A stretch of 64,000 nt of DNA from Litoribaculum gwangyangense (GCF_039543505.1 NZ_BAABJW010000005.1:62001-126000), one strand, 5' to 3'. Shown: positions 9,098 through 17,684, counted from the first letter of the stretch. The notes: generated by a model from the letters alone, not told the origin. Numbers and translations: made by a program.

Positions 9098-9669
9098 CGC
9101 CCTCTTTTTTGAGCTCTTAACGAACCACCAGTACCATAATGTTGGTTTGGTATTTGAGCACGCTTCATGTTTTCCTTCATCATTTTAATCTGGTCGGTAA
9201 GCATGCCTTGTTTATCAAGCTTTGTGGCTTCGGTAAGTAATTTTTGGGCTTCTTGCTTTCTACGTTTAGAAAATGCAATGCCTGCTAAATTTAATTTGGC
9301 CATCGCTAAATCGTGATCCATAGATAACCCCAATGAAACGGCTTTTTTAAAATATTTTTCTGCTTCATTCATATTGGTTTGAGATACCATAATACCATGT
9401 AAATAATTGTAATATCCTTGTTGTTTGGTAACCAAAGCAGATTCAGGATTTTTTATTTTATCAAGCCATTTTTTTGCACCTTCAAAATCTTGTTTTCTAA
9501 GTCTTAAAAAAGCCAACAGAATAAATTCATTTTTAAAATAAAGGAATATAAAAATCAAGGATAGTAAAATAAGCATAATACCATTTCCAATATAACCTTC
9601 TGTAAATTGATAAACAGCATAAGCGATAATGCCCAGAGCTATAATAAGTTTTATAATTTTATTGTACAT
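9094..9669 (-). CDS. Membrane-anchored TPR-like protein
   Basis: A 191-residue protein with two N-terminal membrane segments (about residues 6-22 and 28-46, DUF2892-like). They are followed by helical repeats resembling three TPR units (QDFEGAKKWLDKIKNPES, MNEAEKYFKKAVSLG, RRKQEAQKLLTEATKLD). The tail is basic and Gly/Arg rich (GTGGSLRAQKRGR). It probably acts as an inner-membrane scaffold with cytoplasmic repeats. No enzymatic motif is visible. It is common in Flavobacteriaceae but has no assigned function. Confidence 0.7.
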   Translation of the reverse strand: MYNKIIKLIIALGIIAYAVYQFTEGYIGNGIMLILLSLIFIFLYFKNEFILLAFLRLRKQDFEGAKKWLDKIKNPESALVTKQQGYYNYLHGIMVSQTNMNEAEKYFKKAVSLGLSMDHDLAMAKLNLAGIAFSKRRKQEAQKLLTEATKLDKQGMLTDQIKMMKENMKRAQIPNQHYGTGGSLRAQKRGR

Positions 9670-9872
9670 ATGAATAATTTGTAATAAAAAAACTGATGGT
9701 TTTGTGTAAAAATGAACTCAATAAAGTATTTATGGGTACAAAGAAACTAAATTTTTATGAAAAATTAGCTATAGATTTTTGATTAAAAAATAAGATTATC
9801 CTCAATAAATAAAGGTGTACAATGGGTTTTTCATTCCATAAAAAAATTAAAAAATATTTTTTGAAAAATGAT

Positions 9873-9902
9873 TTGCAAAGTAATAAAGGCTTTGTATATT
9901 TG
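9873..9902 (+). promoter_or_regulatory. Promoter of rpmH
   Basis: TTG at 9873-9875 and TATATTTG at 9895-9902 are spaced by 19 bases, a full match to the Bacteroidota consensus. The start codon lies about 60 bases downstream. Confidence 0.75.
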
Positions 9903-9964
9903 CCCTCGGTTTTAAGAAAGCCCATAGTTATAAAATTTCAATACAGAATTAAAGATACACGATA

Positions 9965-10126
9965 ATGAGTAAAAGAACATTTCAGCCTTCTAAAAGAAAG
10001 AGAAGAAACAAACATGGTTTCAGAGAAAGAATGGCTTCTGCTAATGGAAGAAAAGTCTTAGCACGTAGAAGAGCTAAAGGAAGAAAAAGATTATCTGTGT
10101 CATCTGAAGCTAGACATAAGAAATAA
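9965..10126 (+). CDS. rpmH: 50S ribosomal protein L34
   Basis: A 53-residue, very basic protein starting MSKRTFQPSKRKRRNKHGFR and ending LSVSSEARHKK, which is unmistakable L34. It belongs to the large subunit near the exit tunnel. It stands alone with its own promoter and terminator, followed by carB, and is not in the rpmH-rnpA-yidD-yidC arrangement of many bacteria. yidD is found separately near 53 kb. Confidence 0.97.
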   Translation: MSKRTFQPSKRKRRNKHGFRERMASANGRKVLARRRAKGRKRLSVSSEARHKK

Positions 10127-10148
10127 TGATTAACAATTGTTCATAATT

Positions 10149-10183
10149 AAAAGGTGTTACTTAAGTGTAACGCCTTTTTTTAT
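10149..10183 (+). terminator. Terminator after rpmH
   Basis: A 12-bp stem with one G-T wobble (10149-10160 with 10166-10177 approximately) is followed by a run of seven T. Confidence 0.85.
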
Positions 10184-10239
10184 ATCTATTGATTGCTATT
10201 TTTGTAACGAATTATAATAAAACCTATTAACCATTTAAA

Positions 10240-13095
10240 ATGCCTAAAAACCCTAAACTTAAATCGATATTAATTATTGGCTCAGGTCCTATAGTTATTG
10301 GACAAGCATGTGAATTTGATTATTCTGGATCTCAAGCTTTAAGGTCGCTAAGAGAAGATGGAATTGAAACTGTTCTCATCAATTCCAACCCAGCAACTAT
10401 TATGACTGATCCTTCCATGGCAGACCATGTGTATTTATTACCTCTTACAACAAAGTCAATCATTAAAATCTTAAAAGAGCATCCACAAATTGACGCTGTT
10501 TTACCTACTATGGGTGGACAAACGGCATTGAATTTGTGTATTGAAGCAGATGAGAAAGGTATTTGGGAAGATTATGGTGTAGAATTAATAGGTGTAGATA
10601 TTAACGCCATCAATATTACCGAGGATAGGGAGAAATTCAGGGAATTAATGGGTAAAATAGGTGTAGATATGGCCCCACAGGCCACAGCAACATCTTTTTT
10701 AAAAGGCAAAGAGATTGCGCAAGATTTTGGTTTTCCATTATGTATTAGAGCTTCCTACACTTTAGGAGGCGCCGGAGCAGCTATTGTTCATGACGAAGCA
10801 GACTATGACAAGTTATTGCGTTTAGGATTGGAAGTATCTCCCATACATGAGGTTATGATTGATAAAGCCATGATTGGCTGGAAGGAGTATGAATTGGAGT
10901 TGTTACGTGATAAAAACGACAATGTAGTTATCATTTGTTCGATAGAGAATATGGATCCCATGGGAATTCACACAGGAGATTCCATTACAGTAGCACCAGC
11001 TATGACATTAAGTGATAGAACGTATCAAAGAATGCGAGACATGGCCATTAAAATGATGCGAAGCATTGGTGATTTTGAAGGTGGATGTAACGTGCAGTTT
11101 GCTGTAAGCCCAGATGAAAAAGAAGATATTATTGCTATCGAAATTAATCCGCGTGTATCTCGTTCATCGGCATTAGCAAGCAAGGCTACAGGTTATCCTA
11201 TTGCTAAAATTGCCACCAAACTAGCCATAGGTTATACTTTGGATGAGTTAAGTAATCAGATCACAAAATCAACATCAGCTTTATTTGAGCCTACTTTAGA
11301 TTACGTAATCGTAAAAATACCTCGTTGGAATTTCGATAAGTTTGAAGGCTCTGATAGAACTTTAGGTTTACAAATGAAAGCTGTGGGAGAGGTTATGGGA
11401 ATAGGACGTTCCTTCCAAGAAGCTTTGCATAAAGCAACTCAATCTTTAGAAATTAAAAGAAATGGGCTAGGTGCAGATGGGAAAGGTTACAAAGATTATA
11501 GTCAAATCATTGATAAACTAACAAATGCTAGTTGGGATCGTGTGTTTGCCATTTTTGATGCTATAGAAATTGGAATTCCGTTGAGTCAAATTTATGATAT
11601 CACTAAGATAGATATGTGGTATTTAAAGCAGTATGAAGAGTTATTCCAACTCCAAAAAGAGATATCTAAATATACCATTGATAACATAGATAGAGATTTG
11701 TTGCTTGAAGCCAAGCAAAAGGGTTATGGTGATCGTCAAATAGCTCACATGTTGGGATGCCTAGAAAGTCAGGTTTATAATAAAAGAGATGAATTTAATA
11801 TCCAGCGTGTTTTTAAATTAGTTGATACCTGTGCTGCTGAATTTGAGGCAAAAACGCCTTATTACTATTCTACTTTCGAAAGCGAAATGGAAACCGCCGA
11901 TGGTCAACGTTTTTCGCATAATGAAAGTGTAGTAACCGATAAAAAGAAAATCGTAGTTTTAGGTTCTGGACCCAATAGAATTGGCCAGGGTATTGAGTTT
12001 GATTATTGTTGTGTGCATGGTGTTTTAGCTGCCGCAGAATGTGGATATGAAACCATCATGATAAACTGTAATCCTGAAACCGTTTCAACAGATTTTGATA
12101 TCGCAGATAAATTATACTTCGAACCTATATTTTGGGAACATATTTATGATATTATCCGTCATGAAAAACCAGAAGGCGTTATTGTGCAGTTAGGTGGACA
12201 AACCGCTCTAAAATTAGCTGAAAAGCTTACTAAATATGGTATAAAAATTATTGGAACTAGTTTTGAATCACTTGATTTAGCCGAGGATAGAGGTAGTTTC
12301 TCAAAATTATTGAAAGAGAATAACATTCCTTACCCTGAATTTGGTGTTGCTGAAAATGCTGATGAAGCCCTAGCTCTTGCTGATGAATTGGACTTTCCTA
12401 TACTAGTTAGACCATCTTATGTTTTGGGTGGACAAGGCATGAAAATTGTTATCAATAAGGAAGAATTAGTGGAACATGTGGTTGATTTGTTGCGTAAAAT
12501 TCCAAACAATAAATTATTGTTAGATCACTATTTGGATGGTGCCATAGAAGCCGAGGCTGACGCTATTTGTGATGCCGATGGAAATGTATATATCATCGGT
12601 ATTATGGAACATATAGAACCCTGTGGTGTTCACTCAGGAGATTCCAATGCTACGTTACCAGCCTTCAATTTAGGCGATTTGGTTATGCAGCAAATTATTG
12701 ATCATACCCATACCATAGCCAGAGCGTTGCATACCGTTGGATTGATTAATATCCAATTTGCGATTAAAGATGATACGGTATTTATCATTGAAGCGAATCC
12801 AAGAGCCTCCAGAACAGTGCCTTTTATTGCAAAAGCTTATAAGGAACCTTATGTTAACTATGCCACTAAAGTGATGTTGGGAGCAAAAAAGGTAACGGAC
12901 TTTAAATTCAATCCTCAATTAGAGGGTTATGCTATCAAACAACCTGTGTTTTCTTTTAATAAATTCCCTAATGTAGATAAGCGTTTAGGACCTGAAATGA
13001 AAAGTACAGGAGAAAGTATTTTGTTTATAGACAGTTTGAAAGACGACGAGTTTTATGAGCTCTATTCTCGAAGAAAAATGTATTTGAGTAAATAA
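10240..13095 (+). CDS. carB: Carbamoyl-phosphate synthase large subunit
   Basis: A 951-residue enzyme with the duplicated ATP-grasp/preATP-grasp structure. The first half opens IIGSGPIVIGQACEFDYSGSQA and the second half repeats VLGSGPNRIGQGIEFDYCCVH near residue 573. ATP-grasp and metal motifs (INPRVSRSSALASKATGYPIA; IEANPRASRTVPF) are intact. With the small subunit it makes carbamoyl phosphate from glutamine, bicarbonate and two ATP for pyrimidine and arginine synthesis. It ends soon after the second synthetase domain and lacks the roughly 120-residue C-terminal MGS-like allosteric domain of the 1073-residue E. coli enzyme. No carA is adjacent. Confidence 0.95.
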   Translation: MPKNPKLKSILIIGSGPIVIGQACEFDYSGSQALRSLREDGIETVLINSNPATIMTDPSMADHVYLLPLTTKSIIKILKEHPQIDAVLPTMGGQTALNLCIEADEKGIWEDYGVELIGVDINAINITEDREKFRELMGKIGVDMAPQATATSFLKGKEIAQDFGFPLCIRASYTLGGAGAAIVHDEADYDKLLRLGLEVSPIHEVMIDKAMIGWKEYELELLRDKNDNVVIICSIENMDPMGIHTGDSITVAPAMTLSDRTYQRMRDMAIKMMRSIGDFEGGCNVQFAVSPDEKEDIIAIEINPRVSRSSALASKATGYPIAKIATKLAIGYTLDELSNQITKSTSALFEPTLDYVIVKIPRWNFDKFEGSDRTLGLQMKAVGEVMGIGRSFQEALHKATQSLEIKRNGLGADGKGYKDYSQIIDKLTNASWDRVFAIFDAIEIGIPLSQIYDITKIDMWYLKQYEELFQLQKEISKYTIDNIDRDLLLEAKQKGYGDRQIAHMLGCLESQVYNKRDEFNIQRVFKLVDTCAAEFEAKTPYYYSTFESEMETADGQRFSHNESVVTDKKKIVVLGSGPNRIGQGIEFDYCCVHGVLAAAECGYETIMINCNPETVSTDFDIADKLYFEPIFWEHIYDIIRHEKPEGVIVQLGGQTALKLAEKLTKYGIKIIGTSFESLDLAEDRGSFSKLLKENNIPYPEFGVAENADEALALADELDFPILVRPSYVLGGQGMKIVINKEELVEHVVDLLRKIPNNKLLLDHYLDGAIEAEADAICDADGNVYIIGIMEHIEPCGVHSGDSNATLPAFNLGDLVMQQIIDHTHTIARALHTVGLINIQFAIKDDTVFIIEANPRASRTVPFIAKAYKEPYVNYATKVMLGAKKVTDFKFNPQLEGYAIKQPVFSFNKFPNVDKRLGPEMKSTGESILFIDSLKDDEFYELYSRRKMYLSK

Positions 13096-13101
13096 AATAA
13101 G

Positions 13102-13128
13102 AAAGCCGCTAATAAAAGCGGCTTTTTT
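13102..13128 (+). terminator. Terminator after carB
   Basis: The repeat AAAGCCGCT...AGCGGCTTT forms a 9-bp perfect stem followed by T6. It separates carB from the convergent YceI gene. Confidence 0.9.
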
Positions 13129-13679
13129 CACTTGGACGTAAGGTTAAAAGCGAACCAAACATTAACACTTTCTGAAACTTTGTTCTGGACGATTTTGGGA
13201 ATCTTTATATCAAAATCGGATGTATTTGTCTTGAAGTTTCCAATAAGAGAAACGGTATCATCAGTTTTTGTAACTTTTAAATCAAAAACTTCAATTTTTT
13301 TTGTTTTTCCATGAAAATTCAATTCACCTGTAATTTTGAAATCAGATATTGTTTTTAAGGCTTCTAAGGAGAAGTTGTTTATTTTTCCTTTAAAAGTGGC
13401 TTTTGGATACGTGTCAGATTCGGCATAATTCTCATTAAAATGTTCTTCCATTAAAGCGTTTTTAAAGCGAAATCCTTTTACCAGAATCAAGGCAGCAAAC
13501 TCACCATTTTCAGTATTTAAAATAGCAGTTACAGCCTCGTTTTTAGCTTTAACTTCTTCAAATGAAGGAACTGAGGCTTCAAAATTCACAATACCAGTTT
13601 TAGTCAAAAACTTGGTTTGTGAAAATATATTCAGACTAAAAATAAGTAGTCCAAAAATTACCAATTTTTTCATTTTCAT
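13128..13679 (-). CDS. YceI family periplasmic protein
   Basis: A 183-residue protein with a signal peptide (about residues 1-20, ending IFSQ). The YceI lipocalin-like barrel follows, recognised by YPKATFKGKINNF, the ITGELNFHGKTKKI strand pair and the C-terminal DFDIKIPKIVQNKVSESVNVWF. YceI proteins bind polyisoprenoids or other amphiphiles in the periplasm. It is the last gene of a five-gene envelope operon containing a cytochrome and a cupredoxin, so a role in carrying a lipophilic redox partner such as a quinone is possible (inference). Confidence 0.9.
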   Translation of the reverse strand: MKMKKLVIFGLLIFSLNIFSQTKFLTKTGIVNFEASVPSFEEVKAKNEAVTAILNTENGEFAALILVKGFRFKNALMEEHFNENYAESDTYPKATFKGKINNFSLEALKTISDFKITGELNFHGKTKKIEVFDLKVTKTDDTVSLIGNFKTNTSDFDIKIPKIVQNKVSESVNVWFAFNLTSK

Positions 13680-13697
13680 GTTTTTAACTTAAAAGAT

Positions 13698-14072
13698 TTA
13701 ATTCTCCAATAAGCCATCTGTTACCCATTGCTGAACCAAATCCCTATTAGTTTGTGACATTAAACCTCCAACAGGCATTGGATTTGAAGTACTGTTTATT
13801 CTTGCAATTAAGGACCTATTTTGTACAGCATTCACAACTTGGGCATATGTTGTTAAGGACATTGGGGCACCATTCGATGTTGGGCTACCATGGCATGATG
13901 TACAGAAACTGGACATGATAGATTTTATATTGCCATTGTACGTTACTTTACCAGAAGGGTTTGGATTAGGGTCAGGATTTGGAGTTGGCGAAAGGTCGTC
14001 ATTGCTGTCGCTAGAGCAACTATAGATTAGACCTATTAAAGAAAAACATAAGAATAGATTTTTAAAACTCAT
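13698..14072 (-). CDS. Monohaem c-type cytochrome lipoprotein
   Basis: A 124-residue exported lipoprotein with lipobox LIYSC (Cys19). A flexible linker of Asp/Pro/Asn repeats (about residues 29-40) precedes a small domain with one haem-binding CTSCH (C57, C60, H61). Met99 or Met105 (PMPVGG, GLMSQ) could be the distal ligand. The tail QTNRDLVQQWVTDGLLEN is typical of small class I cytochromes of this group. It is probably tethered to the outer membrane. It lies 18 bases before yceI and 31 bases after the DUF5777 gene, within one operon. Confidence 0.85.
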   Translation of the reverse strand: MSFKNLFLCFSLIGLIYSCSSDSNDDLSPTPNPDPNPNPSGKVTYNGNIKSIMSSFCTSCHGSPTSNGAPMSLTTYAQVVNAVQNRSLIARINSTSNPMPVGGLMSQTNRDLVQQWVTDGLLEN

Positions 14073-14103
14073 AACATGTATATTAAATTAAACTTTTTTT
14101 AAA

Positions 14104-14949
14104 TTAAAACCTTCTACTCAGATTAAATCCAAAATAGAAATCCCCATCTCCCCAATCACCTTCTGCCTGCCCAAGAAAACCATTTGTGTTCATTGCTTGT
14201 GCATTAGAGAAATGCAATTGAAAAACATGTCCACCAGTTTCTAAATCAAAACCAATAGATAATGGATTTTTATATGGGGATGTTTCAGCACGATTAAGAT
14301 GTAATCCATAATCTAAATTAATGGACCAACGTTTGCCCAATTTGTGTCTACCTCCAAGGCCTAAAGCGAACTGGGAATTGTCTTGTTCATCAATAGATAC
14401 AAAATTGTCATGAAAAAATGTAGGAGCTAACTGTAATGTTAAATCTGAATTAAATTTTCTGGAAATTAATACTTGTGCCGTATAGCCCAAACGATTTTTA
14501 AACTCCAATAAAGGTAAGTCAACTTTATCTAGTGCAGTATTGATTACTAGGGCATTGAAGCCAACTATAGTAAAAGGGAACCCATTTTCTTTTTGATGAA
14601 ATATTCTATATTTTGTTGTAATATCATAGATTTTTAGATAAGAACTTCTTGAAACACCTATGTTGAAACCATCCGAGATTCCATATACGAATTGCAATCT
14701 GGTAACAGCATTATCCAAACCAAAAAAATCGTCAATACCATTTTTAACTGTTCCAAATCTGTGCGAAACAATGAAAGTGAGTTCTTTTTTTGCTACTAAT
14801 TTGGTAGATTCAAAATTCACAATTTTAAGGCCTTTAAAGGCAGCGGTTGCATATTGGTTTACTAAAGAATCTGAATCAATTTCGCTTAATAAATCGTCTT
14901 GGGAAAAGATTAAGATTGGAAATAATAATAATAAGTATATAGATTTCAT
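14104..14949 (-). CDS. DUF5777 family outer-membrane beta-barrel protein
   Basis: A 281-residue protein with a signal peptide (about residues 1-16, ending IFS). The rest shows alternating hydrophobic strands throughout and ends FYFGFNLSRRF, an outer-membrane barrel terminus with a final aromatic. Segments such as FESTKLVAKKELTFIVSHRFG and RWSINLDYGLHLNR are characteristic of DUF5777. Function is unknown. Its place between a T9SS cupredoxin gene and a lipoprotein cytochrome gene suggests it forms the outer-membrane part of the same complex (inference). Confidence 0.85.
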   Translation of the reverse strand: MKSIYLLLLFPILIFSQDDLLSEIDSDSLVNQYATAAFKGLKIVNFESTKLVAKKELTFIVSHRFGTVKNGIDDFFGLDNAVTRLQFVYGISDGFNIGVSRSSYLKIYDITTKYRIFHQKENGFPFTIVGFNALVINTALDKVDLPLLEFKNRLGYTAQVLISRKFNSDLTLQLAPTFFHDNFVSIDEQDNSQFALGLGGRHKLGKRWSINLDYGLHLNRAETSPYKNPLSIGFDLETGGHVFQLHFSNAQAMNTNGFLGQAEGDWGDGDFYFGFNLSRRF

Positions 14950-14958
14950 AAACTGGTT

Positions 14959-15567
14959 TTAGAGTTTTATAAATCGTTTTGAAAAACTGGATTCTTCAGA
15001 TGTTATTTTTAAAAAAAACATACCTTGATTTAGATTTGATATGTCAATAGTATTTACAGAAGTTTTGGTTTTAAAAACTTCCTGCCCTAACAAATCATGT
15101 ATAGCAATAGTTTTTAAGTTTAATGCCTTTGGTAACTTTAAAGAAATTTCAGTTGAAGCCGGATTAGGAAAGAGCGAAAAGTTTTCGAGGGACAAATCAT
15201 CAATGCCTAAAGTGCCTTCGCTAACAACGGTAATGGCTCCAAACATTATACTTGAGTGAGGTTGACATATAAAATTGGTAGTGCCCAATTGGTTAAAAGT
15301 AAAACTAAAATTTACTCCATTAGTATTAGTAGTAGATCCACTGTTAAAACTTTCGGTACCTCCAGTTGAAGCGACATTATGAAAACCACCATCATACCAC
15401 CTCCATTCTACGGTATCGCCTACTTCAATGGTTCTATTGGTATTGGCAGCACCAGAAGCATTTGGAGTTGAATTAAACCCCCATTCAATTGTTATGGTTT
15501 GTGTTGTCTGTGCATTTGAGCTTATGGACAAGACTATGAGTGTAATAAAAAGTAATTCTTTTTTCAT
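14959..15567 (-). CDS. T9SS-exported cupredoxin (plastocyanin-like)
   Basis: A 202-residue protein with a signal peptide (residues 1-20). A cupredoxin domain spans about residues 23-115, and a type A type IX secretion sorting domain spans 130-202 (FSLFPNPASTEISLKLP, LNQGMFFLKI, FSKRFIKL). The four type 1 copper ligands are all visible: His63 in GGFHNV, and Cys101, His104 and Met108 in FICQPHSSIMFG. It should be moved across the outer membrane and anchored at the surface as a one-electron carrier. It is the second gene of the operon. Confidence 0.9.
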   Translation of the reverse strand: MKKELLFITLIVLSISSNAQTTQTITIEWGFNSTPNASGAANTNRTIEVGDTVEWRWYDGGFHNVASTGGTESFNSGSTTNTNGVNFSFTFNQLGTTNFICQPHSSIMFGAITVVSEGTLGIDDLSLENFSLFPNPASTEISLKLPKALNLKTIAIHDLLGQEVFKTKTSVNTIDISNLNQGMFFLKITSEESSFSKRFIKL

Positions 15568-15585
15568 ATTTTTAATTTTGAAAGA

Positions 15586-15978
15586 TTATTTAACAAAACA
15601 TTGGTCTAATTTAATTTCAGATAATAAGTCATCAAAGCCTATGAATCTTCCTTTTATTTTCAAAAGTGAATTGTTTTCAACTACTGTTTTAATTTCATTT
15701 GAAAATTGACAAAAAACAATGTGGTCTAGAGTAATAGTAGTAGGGGTTTTTTCAGAAATGGTACCAGTGACCTCAATGGTTTTGTTAAGATATTTTTTCT
15801 CAGATTGTGTTGGGTTTATTGAAAATTCGTTTAAAATTTCTTCTGAGGTCAAGGAGAATTCTACTTCTTCGGTTTTAATATCTCTATGATTTTTGTATGT
15901 GTAGTTATATATAACGATAGCCAACGCCAATAAAATGAATGAGAATGATAAAATAAAAAGCGGAATTTTTCTTTTCAT
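15586..15978 (-). CDS. Membrane-anchored OB-fold protein (tRNA_anti-like)
   Basis: A 130-residue protein with one N-terminal membrane segment (about residues 6-25). It is followed by a domain with OB-fold features: YLNKTIEVTGTISEKTPTTITL, then LLKIKGRFIGFDDLLSEIKLDQCFV. This fits the tRNA_anti-like family (PF12869) common in Bacteroidota envelope proteins. Two cysteines are present in the soluble domain. It is the first gene of the redox operon, 18 bases upstream of the cupredoxin gene. Its function is unknown; family-level homologues are predicted to be periplasmic. Confidence 0.75.
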   Translation of the reverse strand: MKRKIPLFILSFSFILLALAIVIYNYTYKNHRDIKTEEVEFSLTSEEILNEFSINPTQSEKKYLNKTIEVTGTISEKTPTTITLDHIVFCQFSNEIKTVVENNSLLKIKGRFIGFDDLLSEIKLDQCFVK

Positions 15979-15997
15979 TGTAATTTAAATTTAAATA

Positions 15998-16025
15998 CTG
16001 CTTCAGTTCTTAAGAACTGAAGCAG
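15998..16025. promoter_or_regulatory. Perfect 28-bp palindrome upstream of the redox operon
   Basis: The sequence is a perfect inverted repeat with 14-base arms, the left arm being CTGCTTCAGTTCTT. It lies 20-47 bases upstream of the OB-fold start codon and 83 bases past the stop of the preceding lipoprotein gene. As RNA it would form a 12-bp stem with a TTAA loop. No T run follows on either strand, so an operator is as likely as a transcript-end hairpin. Confidence 0.6.
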
Positions 16026-16107
16026 ATTTGAGCTAGTCATTTAAGGATTAACAAACCAACCAAAAATGAATGAAATTTTTCTTTTTCATCAAAGGATTTC
16101 TACTAGC

Positions 16108-16587
16108 CTAATTTTTTTCAAAGGTTAGGGTGTCCGTACCACCATTACCTCCGCTAACATGTATTAATTCTATTTTTGTTGCACTTCTATCTAATATTTC
16201 CCAATCCTCAGTTAAATCGTCATTAAACATAGCTGGCGCAGAAAAGAATATATTAAAATCAATATCATTACTACTAACGCTATCATCATTACTGCTATCA
16301 TCATCTGTAACTGACCAAGTTCCATTGACAGTTTCGCTACCATTACTTGCGGTCAAAGTTCCATCGGAATTGAACGTGAAGCTATAACCAATATAATGGT
16401 TTGTTTCGTCTACTCCAGAGTCAAAGAAACTGGTTATTTCCCAACTGCCACTTTGAACGGTGTTTTTGATATCATTTATTTCTAGACTGTTATCGATTGG
16501 GTTAATATCATCATCAGATGAACATGTAGTAGACATCAGTGATAAAAATAACATCATAAATAATACATAAACAAATTTTCTTTTCAT
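16108..16587 (-). CDS. Lipocalin-like surface lipoprotein
   Basis: A 159-residue protein with a signal peptide and lipobox-like STTC (about Cys22), followed by an acidic SSDDD, the type of signal that exports Bacteroidota lipoproteins to the surface. The rest is one small beta domain (SGSWEITSFFDSGVDETNHYIGYSF, GTLTASNGSETVNGTWSV, DWEILDRSATKIELIHV) of lipocalin-like appearance. The same domain ends the larger lipoprotein encoded 23 bases upstream. The two form an operon divergent from an ECF sigma/FecR/TonB receptor locus. No catalytic residues are apparent and the function is unknown. Confidence 0.75.
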   Translation of the reverse strand: MKRKFVYVLFMMLFLSLMSTTCSSDDDINPIDNSLEINDIKNTVQSGSWEITSFFDSGVDETNHYIGYSFTFNSDGTLTASNGSETVNGTWSVTDDDSSNDDSVSSNDIDFNIFFSAPAMFNDDLTEDWEILDRSATKIELIHVSGGNGGTDTLTFEKN

Positions 16588-16610
16588 AACATAGATTTTA
16601 AGGGTTAATT

Positions 16611-17684
16611 TTAATTACAATCATTTTTATATCTTAATCGATCATTATCTCCAACTCTAAAATCTATCTTAGAATCGGAATATTTTGATATTTCATGCAA
16701 TATCCAATCATTATTACAATACGGTAAATCTTGAATATAGATGGTTACATTAATGTTATTTCCTGTTCCACTTGCAGTCCAAGTGCCGTAATCTGTTCCT
16801 CCAGAATAAGTAACGCTTACTATTCCGTCATTGGAAAAATTGAATATATAACCGTCATAAACATTGTCATAATCGTTTCCGTAGCGTTCTAATTTATCTA
16901 CAACCCAATCAGAGCAATTGGTTAAATAGTAGGTTAAATCTTGAGTGTTGCAATCATTACAATCATCATCATTATAATCGTAGTCATCATCTTCATCGCA
17001 ATAGTCTTTGTAATTGTTAATGGTGCTCTCCAGTTCATATAAATCATTAATTACTATTTCTGTACCATCCAATAAATTTACAATTAATGGAAACACAATA
17101 CTAACCAGGTCAAAACTATCTAGGTTCTTGATAAAATGATATAAATTGCTATCCGAATTAATAGTTACATTATCAATTATTTCGTTATTAGTATTATATA
17201 TATAGGCAGATATAGGGTATCTAAAATCCAAACACTCTATATCATCATCAATTTCATTTTCACCATTACAGTTATTGGAATATGAGGATAATTCAGTGTT
17301 ATTATTAATGGTTATTTCTGTGTAGTCATAAAGAATAATTTGGATAGGATAGTTTATTAAAATTGTATCATTATCATCATCGGAATCATCAAAAATATGC
17401 TCTACCGTTTTTAAATCTTCTTCAGAATTTATGGTAAGTTCTTCACCGTTTACAGTAGCAGTAATAGGTAATTTTACAGTGAAGCAATTAGCAAAATCAA
17501 TTATATTATCTTTTGAACCATCATAAGTTGATGTTTTTTGCATTAAACTTGCAATTGTAGAAGACACCGTTAATACATCTTCAGGAGGTGTTTCAATGAA
17601 TTCAGTTTCCTCGGTTCTACAAGAAGTTATAACGAATAGGATAAGGAAATTAAAAGACAATATTTTTTTTAATGGTGTTTTCAT
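16611..17684 (-). CDS. Acidic lipoprotein with four internal repeats and a lipocalin-like domain
   Basis: A 357-residue lipoprotein (lipobox VITSC, Cys22). Four related units follow: about residues 67-95 (LPITATVNGEELTINSEEDL), 108-138 (YPIQIILYDYTEITINNNTEL), 151-188 (YPISAYIYNTNNEI...VTINSDSNLY) and 194-229 (FPLIVNLLDGTEIVINDLYELE). Each has a Pro-containing strand, a turn and a second strand ending TIN/VIN plus an acidic helix. An Asp/Tyr/Cys stretch at 229-247 could bind cations. Residues 255-357 match the lipocalin-like domain of the next gene. It is divergent from the ECF sigma gene. The role is unknown. Confidence 0.75.
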   Translation of the reverse strand: MKTPLKKILSFNFLILFVITSCRTEETEFIETPPEDVLTVSSTIASLMQKTSTYDGSKDNIIDFANCFTVKLPITATVNGEELTINSEEDLKTVEHIFDDSDDDNDTILINYPIQIILYDYTEITINNNTELSSYSNNCNGENEIDDDIECLDFRYPISAYIYNTNNEIIDNVTINSDSNLYHFIKNLDSFDLVSIVFPLIVNLLDGTEIVINDLYELESTINNYKDYCDEDDDYDYNDDDCNDCNTQDLTYYLTNCSDWVVDKLERYGNDYDNVYDGYIFNFSNDGIVSVTYSGGTDYGTWTASGTGNNINVTIYIQDLPYCNNDWILHEISKYSDSKIDFRVGDNDRLRYKNDCN

